Shown here: positions 38,099 to 50,889 of the stretch, in pieces
Position numbering within the stretch: position 1 is the first letter of the stretch
Layout of the letters: the number at the start of each line of letters is the position of its first letter
Origin: Leuctra nigra
Taxonomy: Eukaryota > Arthropoda > Insecta > Plecoptera > Leuctridae
DNA: 64,000 bases
Direction of reading: 5' to 3'
NCBI GenBank assembly: GCA_934045905.1
Contig: OW203763.1
Coordinates: 18,172,948 to 18,236,947 of the forward strand
Position numbers and translations under genes: made by a program
Notes under the pieces: generated by a model
The model's database searches: none
The model's input: the letters and a program-made list of their open reading frames with translations, nothing else
Told to the model about the DNA's origin: nothing

Positions 38099-38590
38099 CC
38101 CCTTGGGGTCTTTTGACGATCGGCATTCGTCATGGTTTTGCCTGGTCGTGCGGTTCATATATCCCGCGCTACTATTTTCACTTTATAGTTGATTCGGTTG
38201 TTGTAAGATAGCGCTGCAATGCATTCTTTTGGAAGAGTGTGAATGTAGCAACATTTTAGTCCGCTTCTCATATCGATACATGCAACTATCGATTTATATT
38301 GATCCATGAAAGTCGATCAAGAAAACTTTTTGACACTTGCACAACCAAGATGGCTACCAAGTATACAATTTCTAGTTCCGATGACATTTTAAACCTTCTT
38401 TTGGACAGTTATAATGAAGTAAATAGTAGTGAGAGTGATTTTATTTATTAAGATGAACGTATTGATGTATATAATTATGATTAAAGCGATGTAAATACTT
38501 TGGCAAGTGATGACGATTAGGCGCCTACACGGGCGAATTAAATACACTTTCTTTGGTTAGAAATGGGTAGAATATTCAGACCCCAAGGGG
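38099..38590 (+). mobile_element. piggyBac-type non-autonomous element, copy A
   Basis: TTAA (38095-38098 and 38591-38594) flanks inverted ends CCCCTTGGGGTC ... GACCCCAAGGGG, the TTAA-target pattern of piggyBac. Inside, ATG at 38350 opens a 33-codon frame (MATKYTISSSDDILNLLL..) ending at 38451. Its acidic, DDIL-containing start resembles piggyBac transposase N-termini, so this looks like a deletion derivative. Copy B: 62169-62660. Confidence 0.7.
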
Positions 38591-38691
38591 TTAATGCAGG
38601 ATCCAGAATGTTTTTTTTTTTCGAAAAAGACACTCTTCATCTTCATCTTACACAACTAGAAAATTGAGCTTGACGAGCTTGCTATCTAGGT

Positions 38692-38786
38692 CAGGGGTCA
38701 GCAACCTTTTTTGGTGAAGGAGCCAATTTCCCAAAAATTAATAATTTAGATAGGTAATAATAGACCGATTTAAAAATTATCTAGGT
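38692..38786. mobile_element. Truncated left end of hAT element, copy A
   Basis: Starts CAGGGGTCAGCAACC as the full element at 62761 does, and breaks off 26 bp into its internal palindrome, at the end of copy A. Confidence 0.8.
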
Positions 38787-39028
38787 CAGCGGTCGCCAAC
38801 CGGTGGTCCGTGGACCACTGGTGGTCCGCGAGAAAATTTTGGTGGTCCCCAGAGAAATTTTGAAGTTTACTTTTAAGTTTCCATGCAATTTATTTAATTT
38901 AGAAAAATGGCAATCCAATACAAATGTATTGAATTCGGACATGTTTCAATACGTACCTATGCCTTTTACAAAGTATACATATTCACTAGCTCTATAATGA
39001 AAATAATATCAGTTTCTGAGTATTCTGA
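38787..39028. other. Junction linker between copies A and B, hAT-end-like
   Basis: This 242-bp sequence is absent from the rest of the window. It starts exactly where copy A stops, with a hAT-type end (CAGCGGTCGCCAACC) followed by a TGGTCC-rich stretch, then AT-rich DNA up to the start of copy B. No matching right end is present, so it looks like a truncated hAT or filler DNA at the join. Confidence 0.6.
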
Positions 39029-39076
39029 ATATCTTGGTTTGTCAGCAAATATTTCAATTTATTTCTTTCATCACAG

Positions 39077-39272
39077 TTACTCGAATATGAGTTTCATCGT
39101 CGACCAAATGTTTCCGCAACCGCCCGAAGTGGACGCCTCCGAGGATTACTCGAGCTTCGTCTACTGGCGAGAACCGATCGCAGATATCTCCATCGATCCA
39201 ACCATTGAAGCGATCGCAAACGCAGCTAAAGTGCCAAATAATGCGAAGAAATCACCTAAAAAATCACCTTAA
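39077..39272 (+). pseudogene. Orphan lipin terminal exon, copy B
   Basis: Copy of lipin exon 15 with its acceptor and stop. One residue differs in the proline run (PQPPE for PPPPE). It lies about 21.5 kb past lipin exon 14, downstream of the native terminal exon and poly(A) signal, so use would require read-through. Its 3' UTR and AATAAA (40090-40095) are also copied. Confidence 0.85.
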
Positions 39273-39915
39273 AAAGTAAAAGCAACTTATTACACTAACG
39301 AAGTATGCGAATGCGACATTCTCTCTCTAAAATAACTTTAATTGAAAGTTGAAACACAATATTCCTGATGCTACATTGTGTTCAATTTATAGCTTACTAT
39401 CTTTTGGGAAAATGTGGTACGGATAGTATCAAACTAAATGTGATCAATTGGGTACTCTGCATTGCATTGTATGGGAAAGTATTTATTAAAATGCAATGTA
39501 AACTGTCGGATAATGTAGTAATTTCTGCCTGTTCTTAATCGTGCTATTGCAATATGAAATTGAGCAATTGCTGTCGAGTCACTGCATGGCTAGAAGAGCT
39601 TTTGCTAAAAGCTTTCAACAAATTCTCGTAACTAACCAGTAATCATGTACACTTAAAAATAAGCCGGTAAATTCAGCGGAATATGTATCACGCTAAACTG
39701 TTGTTCAATCATTATGTTACCATTAGCCAGTATTGAAACTACTATCTCTTGTGATTTTAATTGTTAATTTAAAGTAGTTACGAATCTGGATGAAAATGGT
39801 TCAAAGTTACATTGATTAGTTTTTTTTCATTTACATAATGAATGTTATGCCTTATTGCATAATACTTATGATTCGATGAATGTAGAACCTCGATTATTAT
39901 TTAATATTACTATTA

Positions 39916-39958
<43 letters not shown>

Positions 39959-39959
39959 T
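39916..39959. repeat. (ATT)n microsatellite, copy B
   Basis: Counterpart of 19723-19769, about one unit shorter. Confidence 0.9.
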
Positions 39960-40212
39960 ATATACTACTATCGTATTATTACTATTCCTAAGAAAGTATT
40001 GAAGCAATCTTTGGATTCCTAAAGTATGATCCTAAACTACCCCAAGTTGTCTACTTGTGATCTGTATTCTCAGTGTGTGAATTGCTTTCAATAAAGGCAC
40101 TCAAGAAGATCAATTGAATATTTTTACAATGCCCTTATCCTTTCCAAACATCCTGGAAAATAAATGCATCTCCTATCAATCACAATTCAATCACAATCAC
40201 AGTCACAGTCAA

Positions 40213-40357
40213 TGTTCAAGTGGCACTACAGCTAGTATTTATTTATTTATTTAAAGTAAGTTTTCGGCCCTAAACTCACACTAGAGCCATCCGGTCTTTG
40301 TACCAAAAAATGATATTAAAATAAATGTTAAATACTAGCCGTAGTGCCACTTGAACA
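40213..40357. mobile_element. Small inverted-repeat element (MITE-like), copy B
   Basis: Copy B counterpart of the element at 20023-20167. Confidence 0.65.
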
Positions 40358-40705
40358 TCGACCGCGGACCAATTTCAGTGTCCAAGAATGTGCATAGTGG
40401 TACCTACACGATATATTTGAGAAAAATATTTTGTATAATGGTTATAGAACCACATTTATCAAAAAGCCCACGAGATACAAATGTATAATCAAGTAGTAGT
40501 ACACCCAAAAATTCACAAAACGGTATTTGAACGAAACGGATTGGATGCTGGTAGGTTCTTTGACAATCGATCCTTGTTATTATCAGTGAAATCTGTGCTC
40601 ACCTACTAGATGTAGATGACAAGGTAAGCTGGTTGAGTGTATACATACAGAAGATATTTGAGATGCATATCCTTTATGTGGTGGTACAACAGTTGTATAC
40701 TACGT

Positions 40706-40815
40706 ATCACATAAAATGAGAATTTTCTTGTCACGGTGACAAGCTCCTCATCTCAATGTTATTCACAGTCTTCGAGTCTTGTCACTGTGACAATAAAGTT
40801 CTCATTTTATGTGAT
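40706..40815. mobile_element. Hairpin element with ATCACATAAAATGAGAA ends, copy B
   Basis: Copy B counterpart of 20516-20625, with a G/A difference in the interior. Confidence 0.6.
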
Positions 40816-41475
40816 CGCATCCACAATAGGAGAACAATAAAAACACAGTGTGCTAAATAGACGGGAGTCCTTGCTTAGGAATAAGTAGTCGCTTTTCTAA
40901 TAGGCCACGTACACTTCTTCCATCCACCTCCTTTCTTAATCATTGTCATCACTTGACGGACACTCTCCTGACCTCTTTAGGCGCTGTGCTATATAGCCTT
41001 TTGTACAGTCGAGGAAACAAGATCGCCGCACTCTGCCTCTCTCTGACCCATATCATAAACATGTTTTGATATGGAGCAGAGAGAGATAGAGTACAAACAA
41101 CTTATTCCCACGCTTGTAACACCCCACCCGCAAAATAAATTTTATACTCTTAATGACGACCCCTCACGAATGTGATCAATAAACTCACAATATATTTTCT
41201 GATCAAATAATATGTAAAAATAGTTTTGAAAGTGACAAAAAATTACCTTTTGGCCTTTTGGGCTGATGTTTAAAGGCCCTAATCAGTGGATAATCTTCGA
41301 AGCATTTTCATTTTCTTTTTTGACTTGACAGTTGAAGATCTTTTAAAAATACTATGCAGTGTAGTTTTATATCCCATTTCTAAATATGTGTTCAAAAAGA
41401 CTCTTATCTCTTACCGCCTCGTCTTGTCACAATTAATGAATTAAATTCTCAAAAATGTTCAAAAATGCCGCTTTA

Positions 41476-41512
<37 letters not shown>

Positions 41513-42727
41513 ACACCAGTCACACCCACCAGGGGTCAAAGTGCATACAAGTGAATTTTCAATTTTCAATTGTACATTTTATTTGGCTCCATCTATTTTG
41601 TTCAAATGGCTGCACTCTAGTGTTAAATGGACCCTCGAGAGTCGAGAGCCATGCAGTCAGATACTCCATTTGGTTTCGTATGTTGACTCACGTTGGCAAA
41701 ACTGTCCTATAAGAAGAAGAGGCAAAAGGCAAAACTGCCCTAAGAAGAAGAGGCAAAAGGCAGTCATATTTTCCTACTGTCATCTACGCGGATATTATTT
41801 CGTCATGTCCACTTTCGTTAAAAAAATCCTTTTTTGACTTAGTGTTAAATAATTTCATGAATGAATTGATTTCCTTATATCTAGATATCATTGCCATAAT
41901 GATTAATAACATGTGTTCAATTTATTGCAGCAATATCTGTATGCACGATCCTAATCAATTTTGGCAGAACAATGAAAATTATATTAAATTTAATGCTGTT
42001 TTAGTAATGCATTCAAAGATAATATAATATCGATACCTACAAGTTTTAGAAAATGCATTACTTTAGTTTTAGAGATACCTTCAGTTATTTAGTCTAAGGA
42101 GATACTTACAATTACAAATATTAAATCGCAGTTGTATATTTTATATTATATTAGTTGACTTTACTATGTGATAAAGGTTGCCAACTTTACACGAATCGAA
42201 TTCCAGATATTGCAGCTCTAAAATTCATAAATTCACAAATTTTGTAATTTGGGGAAAACACGTATGCGTACGAAAAGACGACCCCGCATGATATCAGTGA
42301 AGGAGGACCCCACAGTATACGATTGCATACGTGCATTGGCCCCTTTTTCATTCCTTCTGGACTACAATCTTCGGCGATTTGATTTATGGCAATTTTGATA
42401 ATTTGATTTATCATAAGTTTCATATTTTCAACAATTCCGGACATTATGCTGTCGGGAATGAGGTGATTCTGGCATCCGGACAATGTTGTCCAATTCAGGA
42501 GTGTCTGGATAAAATTGGGATGGTTGGCAACCCTTTCTGTGATGCGGCAACATCACTGATTTGAGGGGCCTGGTGCCTTACCCTATTTATCAAACTTGAG
42601 AATCATATAGAACTAAAATTCTATATTCTCTTTAAAAAAAATTACCTATCTCTGTGTAAATAAATATATAATTACTGCTTAGGTATATTTAAATTATTAA
42701 AGTCAAATAAACTTGAAACGATTTCAA

Positions 42728-42733
42728 TTTATT
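42728..42733 (-). terminator. F-box gene poly(A) signal, copy B
   Basis: Minus-strand AATAAA at the position equivalent to 22524-22529. Confidence 0.5.
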
Positions 42734-42907
42734 AGATAAAATTCCTACTTGTACATACTTTAGAGACAACAATAATTTAGAATAAGAATTCCGTTCACTT
42801 AATTGCATAGCAGCACAAACTTTAACATGATTAGTTTGACACTAACTCTAAAATAATAATACCTAAACAAATTTTGATGTATTTTCATCACTCAGGATGT
42901 ACTTCCT

Positions 42908-44824
42908 TTACTCAGTCTTATAAGAAGCTACGAACTTCCTATCACATTCGCACTCAGGGTCGTATGCCGTAATCATCATGTCGAATGTTTGTACCTTACC
43001 CAATTTCATCTCCACTCTCTCACACTTCTCCAACAACAATGTGGAGATAAGTCCGGATGCGCATGTAAAATCAAATTCAATCATGAATCTTTCGTTGATA
43101 TTCGACCTGGTTGGTATAGCACATTCAAACTGCAAGATCGTCTCCTCGGAATCTGTGGATTTGCCAACGACACTGTTGACGATGGCCAACACTTCGAAGT
43201 CCGGATCGGGCTGGAATCTCTTACATCTAAAATGGTTTTCCATGATGAGGCACTCCAGATTTGATGAACTCACGATCCGTCCAAAACTTTTGAAGATCTC
43301 CTCCAGACAAAAGTTTATACAAGTATCGTTGACATCAATTGTATCCTCTCCATTCTTGCGTAATGTAAATATCGAACTTGGGATGTCATACTGTGCCTTA
43401 ATTCTAGCCAGACCTGTCGGATTGTAATGCACCAGCGCAAAGTTCATATTGGCGAGTATGCTGTTCTCCATCAAATTGAGAAGGCCAATGAACCTGTAAG
43501 CGTATTTCAACAAAAGACCCGACATTGTGTATTCAACACCATCGTGTCCACTCGTGATAGAAGACCCTTCATAATCTTCCATTTCTTGAGATAATTTCTT
43601 AGAAATTTTCCAAGTGTATTTATCTGTTTCCCCACGCAACTTGGACAAAACGTATGGTTTACGAAGGAGATCACAGCTTAAATGACATTCTGTATGTGAA
43701 TTCCAGTCTTCCGGCATTTCCTTTACCTTCTGAATGGCATCTGTGACGCAATCGAGTAGCTTGCCGCAATTGATGTAAGCCGATGCACATGCTGGCCGGC
43801 GGCTCCACAGTAATGCGTTGAGGTTACGGAAGTGAGCTTGAATTTCTTGCATAAAATGGACCTTCTTACCAGTCATTTCTATTATACAGCCATCAAAATA
43901 AGTCGGCTGAGGAATTGCTAGAAATACTTCCAATTTTTCTTCGAATTCTGTTTTTGCAGAAGCGACTTCTTGGACTATCTGCGCCTGTGAGGTAAAGATT
44001 TCAAGTTTTTAGACAAGAAAAACAAAAAATAATAATAATTGAACTTTAATTTTAAGCTCTTTTCTATCGATATTAGAGCGAAGTAAGTAATCTTCAACTT
44101 GTTCAGTGGTGTAGTCCTAAAAACATTTATGGATATACGCAAAAAAAATGACATGCGAAGGAAATTACGGGGTTTGCGGGCGAAGCCCCCACGAAAATTT
44201 TATTCAAGGTCATTTAAATGCGAAAAATGGTGTGTACGCCCGTATACTGCGTATACCCCAACAATTATTTATGGGTATACGCACAGGTCAAAAACAATTT
44301 GTAGGTATACGGCGTACCCGTGGAAAACTTCCATGGAGTCAGGATGATATGAAGGGATGTGCGTTGTGAAAAGTATCCGACCGAACCGGTTCGAGCCCCG
44401 GTTCGGTCGGATATTTTTCACATCGCACATTTCTTCATATATTATAAAAAAAAGTTGTTGAGAATTTATATGTACAGAAAAACCAAGTGATGGCTTTTGT
44501 AAATCTTAGAAAAGATTTCTCAAATTACCAAATGTATCTTTATAGCTATAGATTTGTTAGTATGATTTGTGGCAAATGTCTTCAAGGTACAAATTAACGT
44601 AATATCCATGGTGTTTCATGGCTTCAGACCATTTACCTGCATTCGTTGAATGGATCGGCCAAGAATGTCCTCGCTGACATCCATAAACCTCCTGCTCACT
44701 GCTCGTAAAGTGTCAAGTTGCTTATACTCCTCAAGATTCTCCATTACCAGCGACAGGACCTCGTAGGGAATCTTGTCCATGTGGCAGTCCAGGCGGGTCG
44801 AGTGTCGGGTTGGTACATGATGAT
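42908..44824 (-). CDS. F-box protein, copy B
   Basis: Same structure as the copy A gene: exon 1 starts with ATG at 44780 and ends at 44637; exon 2 is 43984-42908. The exon 2 protein is identical to copy A as far as I can compare. In the F-box exon there are two replacements, K to M (RRFMDV) and I to L (SEDILG), neither at a core leucine or proline. Both copies keep full frames, splice sites and a poly(A) signal, so both could be expressed if the duplication is real. Their own upstream DNA is also duplicated. Confidence 0.75.
44348..44439. repeat. Near-perfect hairpin in the F-box intron, copy B
   Basis: Counterpart of 24144-24235. Confidence 0.7.
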
Positions 44825-45387
44825 CTGCACAAGACAAATCGAATTGTTCGATTCCTGCCGCATTCCACAATGGCCACTTTCACGAGCTTAAACTTGGCTT
44901 CAACTGCCCAGTTAATTCTATATATTAAAGTATAATTCTATAACTTTAAAATTCATGATTCGGCTTGAATCCGATTCGGTGGAATGTTAATCCAAATGGC
45001 CGTGAATCGGATATTCCAACAGAATCGGGAACTTTAAAGTTATGGAATTGATAATTTTCTTTATAATTTATCTTGATAATTATCTTTCACATTCTATTTC
45101 TCTACCTGGCCCCCTACCTGCAATTAAATTTACTTATGATTTAAATTGTTCAAATTAAAAACTAGGAAGTCCAGCAGAAAGTACACCCAACAAATCATAA
45201 AACGGGATTTGAACGAAACGGATTGGCTGCTGGTCAGGTTCCTTGACAATCGATCCTTGTTATTATATTATCAATGGCATCAGAGCTCATCTCCCTACTA
45301 GAGGTAGATGACGAGTTAGTTAGCATAGACTTCATCGGATGATGCCATCACATTTTTTCAGCCAACTATTCTATAATTCACCAAGTT

Positions 45388-45540
45388 AGCGGAAATCGCA
45401 CGGTTCGGCAGAGCGTTTTTTTGAAAATTTGTCTTCCCACTAAATAATTTAAAAAAAACAGATAGTAACGACCCATTACAGTATGATAGACTAAATAATG
45501 CCGCTCTGACGAACCGTGCGATTCCCGTTCGCTTCCGTTT
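45388..45540. mobile_element. Foldback palindrome remnant, copy B (flipped and deleted)
   Basis: Only one long arm plus about 30 bp of the other outer end remain. The surviving arm has the diagnostic bases of the inverse of copy A's right arm (for example CAGTATGATAGAC rather than CAGCCTAATAGAC), so the arms were exchanged or copied before about 225 bp were lost. Confidence 0.75.
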
Positions 45541-45928
45541 GCCTCTTAAGACCTTTCAGATCCAATGAAACTATACATACCAAAACAAGAAAATATATTA
45601 TCCAAATGTTATCAGACTTTCAGGGCCTACAGATAATATAAACTCGTTCTTTGGGATATTGCATCCTGCTTTATTAGTTTATTATGCTATAAGAAGATAA
45701 TAAGAATTATTAAAAAAAATATAAAATAATAAAAGAGGTTGAAATATCCCAAAGAAAGTGACAGTAGACATATCACAAATTTTTTTTAGTAATTTTTAGT
45801 TTTTTTTTAGCTAGAGCTTGAGGTTATTTGGGTCCGGGAGGAATGTCAGGAGTCTTGAATTCTTGGAGACAATAAAAAGGATTTTGGAGAAAATAGGTTC
45901 TCAGACTAGTTGGGATTTCTGACGTGTT

Positions 45929-46677
45929 CAGGCGCGTAGGAACTTTATTTTGATAGGGGGGGGGGGGGGGGGGGGGGGGGGTAAAATTATAGGGGATCGA
46001 TGGATGTCAGGAAAAGGTAGCACGCTGCTACAAATATGCAATATTCTGTAGGAGCTTAAGAAAATTGTTTTTATAGAAAAAAAACGGCCCCGCAGGTAAT
46101 TTTTTTACATCTTGATAAAAAAAAATCGAATTCGACACTTTTTTGGCATCTTTTTTTAAAGAAATGTAAAATGCGTGTATGCAATATTCTTGGGGAAACA
46201 AGAGACAAAATGGAAATTTTGTCATTTGACAAAATCCTAAATGGCCCCGATTATGAATTGATTTTGGAATCGACCTTTGAAAAAGGTTGCAAGAGCAAGA
46301 GCAACAGCATAAGCAATCAATAAGAAAAATCTGTATGTGTTTTGGAATTTAATAGTATAACGTGTAATTATTTAATTTTATTCATGAGGATGATCATGTT
46401 GGACAAATGAGTAAATGATACCTCATTGGATAATACCTCTGTTCAATTAGTTTTGCAAAACTTGAGAAAATTTGGAGAATTCAACCTCATAATGGAGCAA
46501 ATCTGTGCATTCTGTGCAATCTGTGCATCACTTAATCAACATTTGTGAATATCTGGAGGGGTTCAGGATTTCTGGCAGGGGGGGTCAAGATCTCTGGCGG
46601 GGAGGGGGGGGGGGGTCAGGCTCCAGACAGGGGGGGGGGTCCGTTTCCCCCATTTCCCCCCTATTTCTACGCGCCTG
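45929..46677. mobile_element. Non-autonomous hAT element, copy B
   Basis: Same element as 25946-26979, with the same GACGTGTT target duplication (45921-45928, 46678-46685). It lacks the nested MITE but carries an excision-like footprint at 46288-46301. Its G run is 26 bases. Confidence 0.85.
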
Positions 46678-48474
46678 GACGTGTTGAGGAGTGCAAATGT
46701 AATGGGGAAAGCTGGTGAAGGAGGAGGGTAGTGGGGATGGATTCAAGTGGTATTTGAGGAGTTGGGGAGGATGAGCGAGCGAAGTGATAACGTCTCATTT
46801 GACACTGCTGTCCATTCTTTGATGCAAGGTGAATCGTTTCTCAAATCTATCTGAATTTATGCACACATTTAGACAATCTAGGTGGGTTGCAGACGGATGG
46901 TTCAACATAAATTAAAATGTAAATAATTCTCTTCCGATTGGTTAAAAAATCAAATAATGCTATTTAGTTGAAATTTTGCATGGACATCTAAACCTCTATT
47001 TCGTGAGATTTTACAAATTTTTACAAATTTTCAGATAAATCCTCTAATTGGTCAACATTTAAATAAATAGCTTCTCTTTGGTTGCAAAATCAAAATGCCT
47101 AGCTTTACACGGTCAGTACAATGACCGTCATAACAATTATTTCAGTTAATTAGGTATTTGCAAAACTTAACTGTACATTTATATTTTTATGTACTAAATC
47201 TAAGCTAATCCTCTGGTTGGATTATTAAAAACAACACTTTTTGGCTTGATCATTTGAAAACTCAAGTTTTTCCGATCAAGTTCAAATTTTGAAAGGTCAC
47301 TTCGACTAACATGATCTACTATTATAGAAATTGTCAACGTAATCGGTGAAGATCTTATTGACGTATTGACATTTGTAGTTTTTCGAAATAGCTGTCAAAA
47401 TTGATATCATATAGAAATTTTAAGTCACTGAAAGTTGATCTAGCTTTATTTCGAGAGTAGCTGAGAAGATGCTTAAAATTCTAAGTTTGAATGAAAATGA
47501 GAATTATTTATGGTCAGGGACAGGCAAAGATGAACCCAGTTTAGCATTGACAGCAATGGCGCCGACTCCGTGGGTGCCCGGGGGCGAAAGCACCCACAGG
47601 ATGATTTTTTCTGTGCTTTATTTTCGTATACTTTCAAAAAACTAAAAAATCTCATTTTAAAGTGTCAAAAAATAAAAAAAATACCTGCGGGGCAAGGTGG
47701 GCATGCCCTTCACCACCCCAAAGTCTCATTATTTAAAAAAAATATTGAATATTTCAACAATATAACCTCAAAATGTCTAAAAATTGATTTCAAAGTTTCA
47801 AAAACCAAAAAACGCCCTGCGGGGCATGGTGGGGAACGCCCCCCCCCCCTTAACCCTCGGATTTGTTTCCTTGCCTTTCCACCTCCTGGCAGAAATCCTG
47901 CGGACGTCCATGGATTCAAGTACATTTAAAATATAGATTCATCAAGAGAAATTAAAAGCAGTGTCCTGATGCTCTACAAGTTAACTGTCTACTCAGAACC
48001 CACCTGTGAGACTGTAATAACTCACATTGAGACGAAATGTATCATGGTCGGTCATACAGATGTACTGGCTCCTCATCCACCGTTTATTAACAAAAATATG
48101 TGATGTGATAAATTTACATCGGTGATTGTGAGGAAACAATTAATCAAAATGCCAGAAATTGTTGTCCAAAATGTACAGAAATAGCTCAAATTTTTTTGAA
48201 GTGCAAAATTTGCCCGGGCCTATGCGGCCCGGACCCGCATCCGACTGGGGGGCTCCCCTCCCCCCCCCAGACCCCCATTGTATCCCCAACAATAGATAAC
48301 TTTGGCACCCACAGTCATTTACAAAAGTCGGTGCCTCTGATTGCCAGGTATACCTCTAGGGCGGCCCATGCTAGAACTACGCTGCTAGAACGGGTTCTTC
48401 TTTTCTTTGCCTGTCACCGACGATATGTTATAATTGTGTGGATCGTGTTTTGCTTTCAATTAGATACCTTCGTT

Positions 48475-48755
48475 TTTTGTCTGGGGCTTAACGTCGCACT
48501 GTTCTGCAGCGAGGCTAATGGCGACGGATGAATGATTATGATGATGATTGGGAGATGATGGTGAAGAGTAGGTAAGGATGGAAGGTGGGAATGAGGCGGT
48601 CGTGGCCTATTGGTAGGGTTCCTTCCCAGCATTTGCCTGTCGACTGAGGGAAAACCACGAAAAAGCCCCAGTCAGGAAGGACGGCCGCGGGAATCGAACC
48701 CGGGCCTCCGGAATACAAGTTCAGAGCGTTAACCACTCACACAACCTGTTCCGTA
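48475..48755 (-). mobile_element. tRNA-derived SINE, copy B
   Basis: Copy B counterpart of the SINE at 28790-29070. Confidence 0.7.
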
Positions 48756-49919
48756 CCTATGTTTTATGTTTTCTGTGTATGGAATTTAGGTTCGAGGTGA
48801 CCTGTGCTCGCTCATCAACGCGTTATGCACTGAGCGTTTTCCTAGTAAATAAAATTGTTTCAGGAGGTGATACATAATACAGATAATTGACTCATAGTGT
48901 AATTATTGATAAGTATAGATGTTTTTCTTTATCAACCTCATTAATAAATATAAGAAACTACTGCTATTTTACTCTCTCGTTATAACGTGTCATGATTGGT
49001 GCGGTGGTGGGGGCTGAGAGAGCCAGAGCAACACAATAATAACACATTAAAACATTCTGGTTGCGTAATGATAAGAAATAATGTATATAACTTACTCTTT
49101 TGCATATTATACACTTCTGTAGATTATTAATTATAAAGTAATTTCGTTAAATTTGTGAGAAAAATCGGCATTCAGAAACGATGATCTTCATGCACGGCAT
49201 TCAATCGTCTTCTGTGAAGGAAAATGTCCCTTTCATTTGTTCCAAAATCTCAAATACACCAATAGAATCTACGGAAAAAATGTGAACCAATGAAATCGCT
49301 GTTTCAATATTCCATTGTTGTGAAGATTATGACGTAATAGAACGTTTTAAATACGGAATCGCTTCTCTTTATGTCAGTTATTATTCTCTAAGAACATATC
49401 TCATGAGAAAAATAAATCAATGTGGTAATATAAATAGTTTTATTCAATTATGATTCAATTACTCAAATACTACTTTTTTAAATCGATATTTGAATCGTTA
49501 GTCATTCTTCCTCCACAGCCTTCTATATCCTACAAAATGGCTGCACTGCCACTAGGATCGGTATTCGAAACTTGGGAAAGTGTTATTTTACGAAGCAATC
49601 GAGACAGGAAGGATTCCAAATATTCCTCTCTCTGATTGGTTGGAGTAGCGCATGCTCAGAATGATTTGGCGCGATTTTTCAAATGCTTTTTAATAACAAT
49701 TAGGCTCGTAATAACCAAAGTTAAATTGTGCTGGATTAAATTCAACTGTTTCACTCATTTTGAGGTATCTGATTGGCTTAGTCCAATTTAGTCCAATATT
49801 TAGTTAATCCGGCTCAGATTAACTTTGGTTATACCGGCCCTTACTACGTTAGCCTTTAAATATAAATTTTTACATGTGGGAAAAATATGAAATTGGTAAG
49901 TTTAAGACAACATTTATTA

Positions 49920-50795
49920 GTGGTCATATAATAGCACCTCAAAATTAAAATTAAATTCAAGATTATAACACACAATAACGGTCAATTCAACTTCACTTTG
50001 TTCACAAGAATCATGAAGTATCTTCCGACTTAAATGGCCATGTCCAAATAAAAATTTACGATTATATACCTAATTACAAGATGATATTATAGTACATCAA
50101 AATTTAAATTAAATTCAAGAAAATTATCTCAAATGTCTTCTGATTTAAATTGCCATGTCCATAGAAAAATTACATCAGTTTAAGTTACATAGGTATACCT
50201 AAATAGTAAATATTACAAGATAATATTATAGCACATCAAAATTAAAATTAAATACAAGAAAATTATCTCAAATGTCTTCTGATTTAAATTGCCATGTCCA
50301 TAGAAAAATTACATCAGTTTAAGTTACATAGGTATACCTAAATAGTAAATATTACAAGATGATATTATAGCACATCAAAATTAAAATTAAATACAAGAAA
50401 ATTATCTCAAATGTCTTCTGATTTAAATTGCCATGTCCATAGAAGTTACATAGGTATACCTAAATAGTAAATATTACAAGATGATATTATAGCACATCAA
50501 AATTAAAATTAAATACAAGAAAATTATCTCAAATGTCTTCTGATTTAAATTGCCATGTCCATAGAAAAATTACATCAGTTTAAGTTACATAGGTATACCT
50601 AAATAGTAAATACTACAAGATGATATTATAGCACATCAAAATTAAAATTAAATACAAGAAAATTATCTCAAATGTCTTCTGATTTAAATGGCCATGTCCA
50701 TAGAAGAATTACATCAGTTAATAAGTTACGTATAGTCTACCTAATTACAAGATGATATTATAGCACCTCAAAATGTAAATTAAATACAAGACCGT
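49920..50795. repeat. Minisatellite of about 139 bp inside the MULE
   Basis: The motif ACAAGATGATATTATAG recurs near 50076, 50215, 50354, 50476, 50615 and 50747. Spacings are 139, 139, 122, 139 and 132 bp, with a degenerate first unit near 49925. The units are highly similar. They lie between the left TIR and the end of the transposase gene. Confidence 0.9.
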
Positions 50796-50889
50796 TTTCC
50801 AAAACTAATAATGAGATTCAATCATGGTTTTTATACAAATTTACCATCACATTATCATCATCAACTAATTTACCATCACGTAGATATTG

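Larger units (their letters stand above)
18836..38786 (+). repeat. Large direct duplication, copy A
   Basis: This 20-kb segment matches 39029-62855 nearly base for base apart from transposon indels, homopolymer lengths and scattered substitutions (a few per kb by eye). It begins 48 bp before the last lipin exon and ends inside a hAT element on the 5' side of the zinc-finger exons. It holds the lipin terminal exon, one F-box gene and three 3'-terminal zinc-finger exons. Copy A alone carries the 962-bp element at 36797-37758 and the nested hAT at 26315-26594. Confidence 0.95.

Noticed and set aside
50076..50795. CRISPR-like array
   Set aside because: Units are contiguous 139-bp repeats without unique spacers, inside a eukaryotic transposon.
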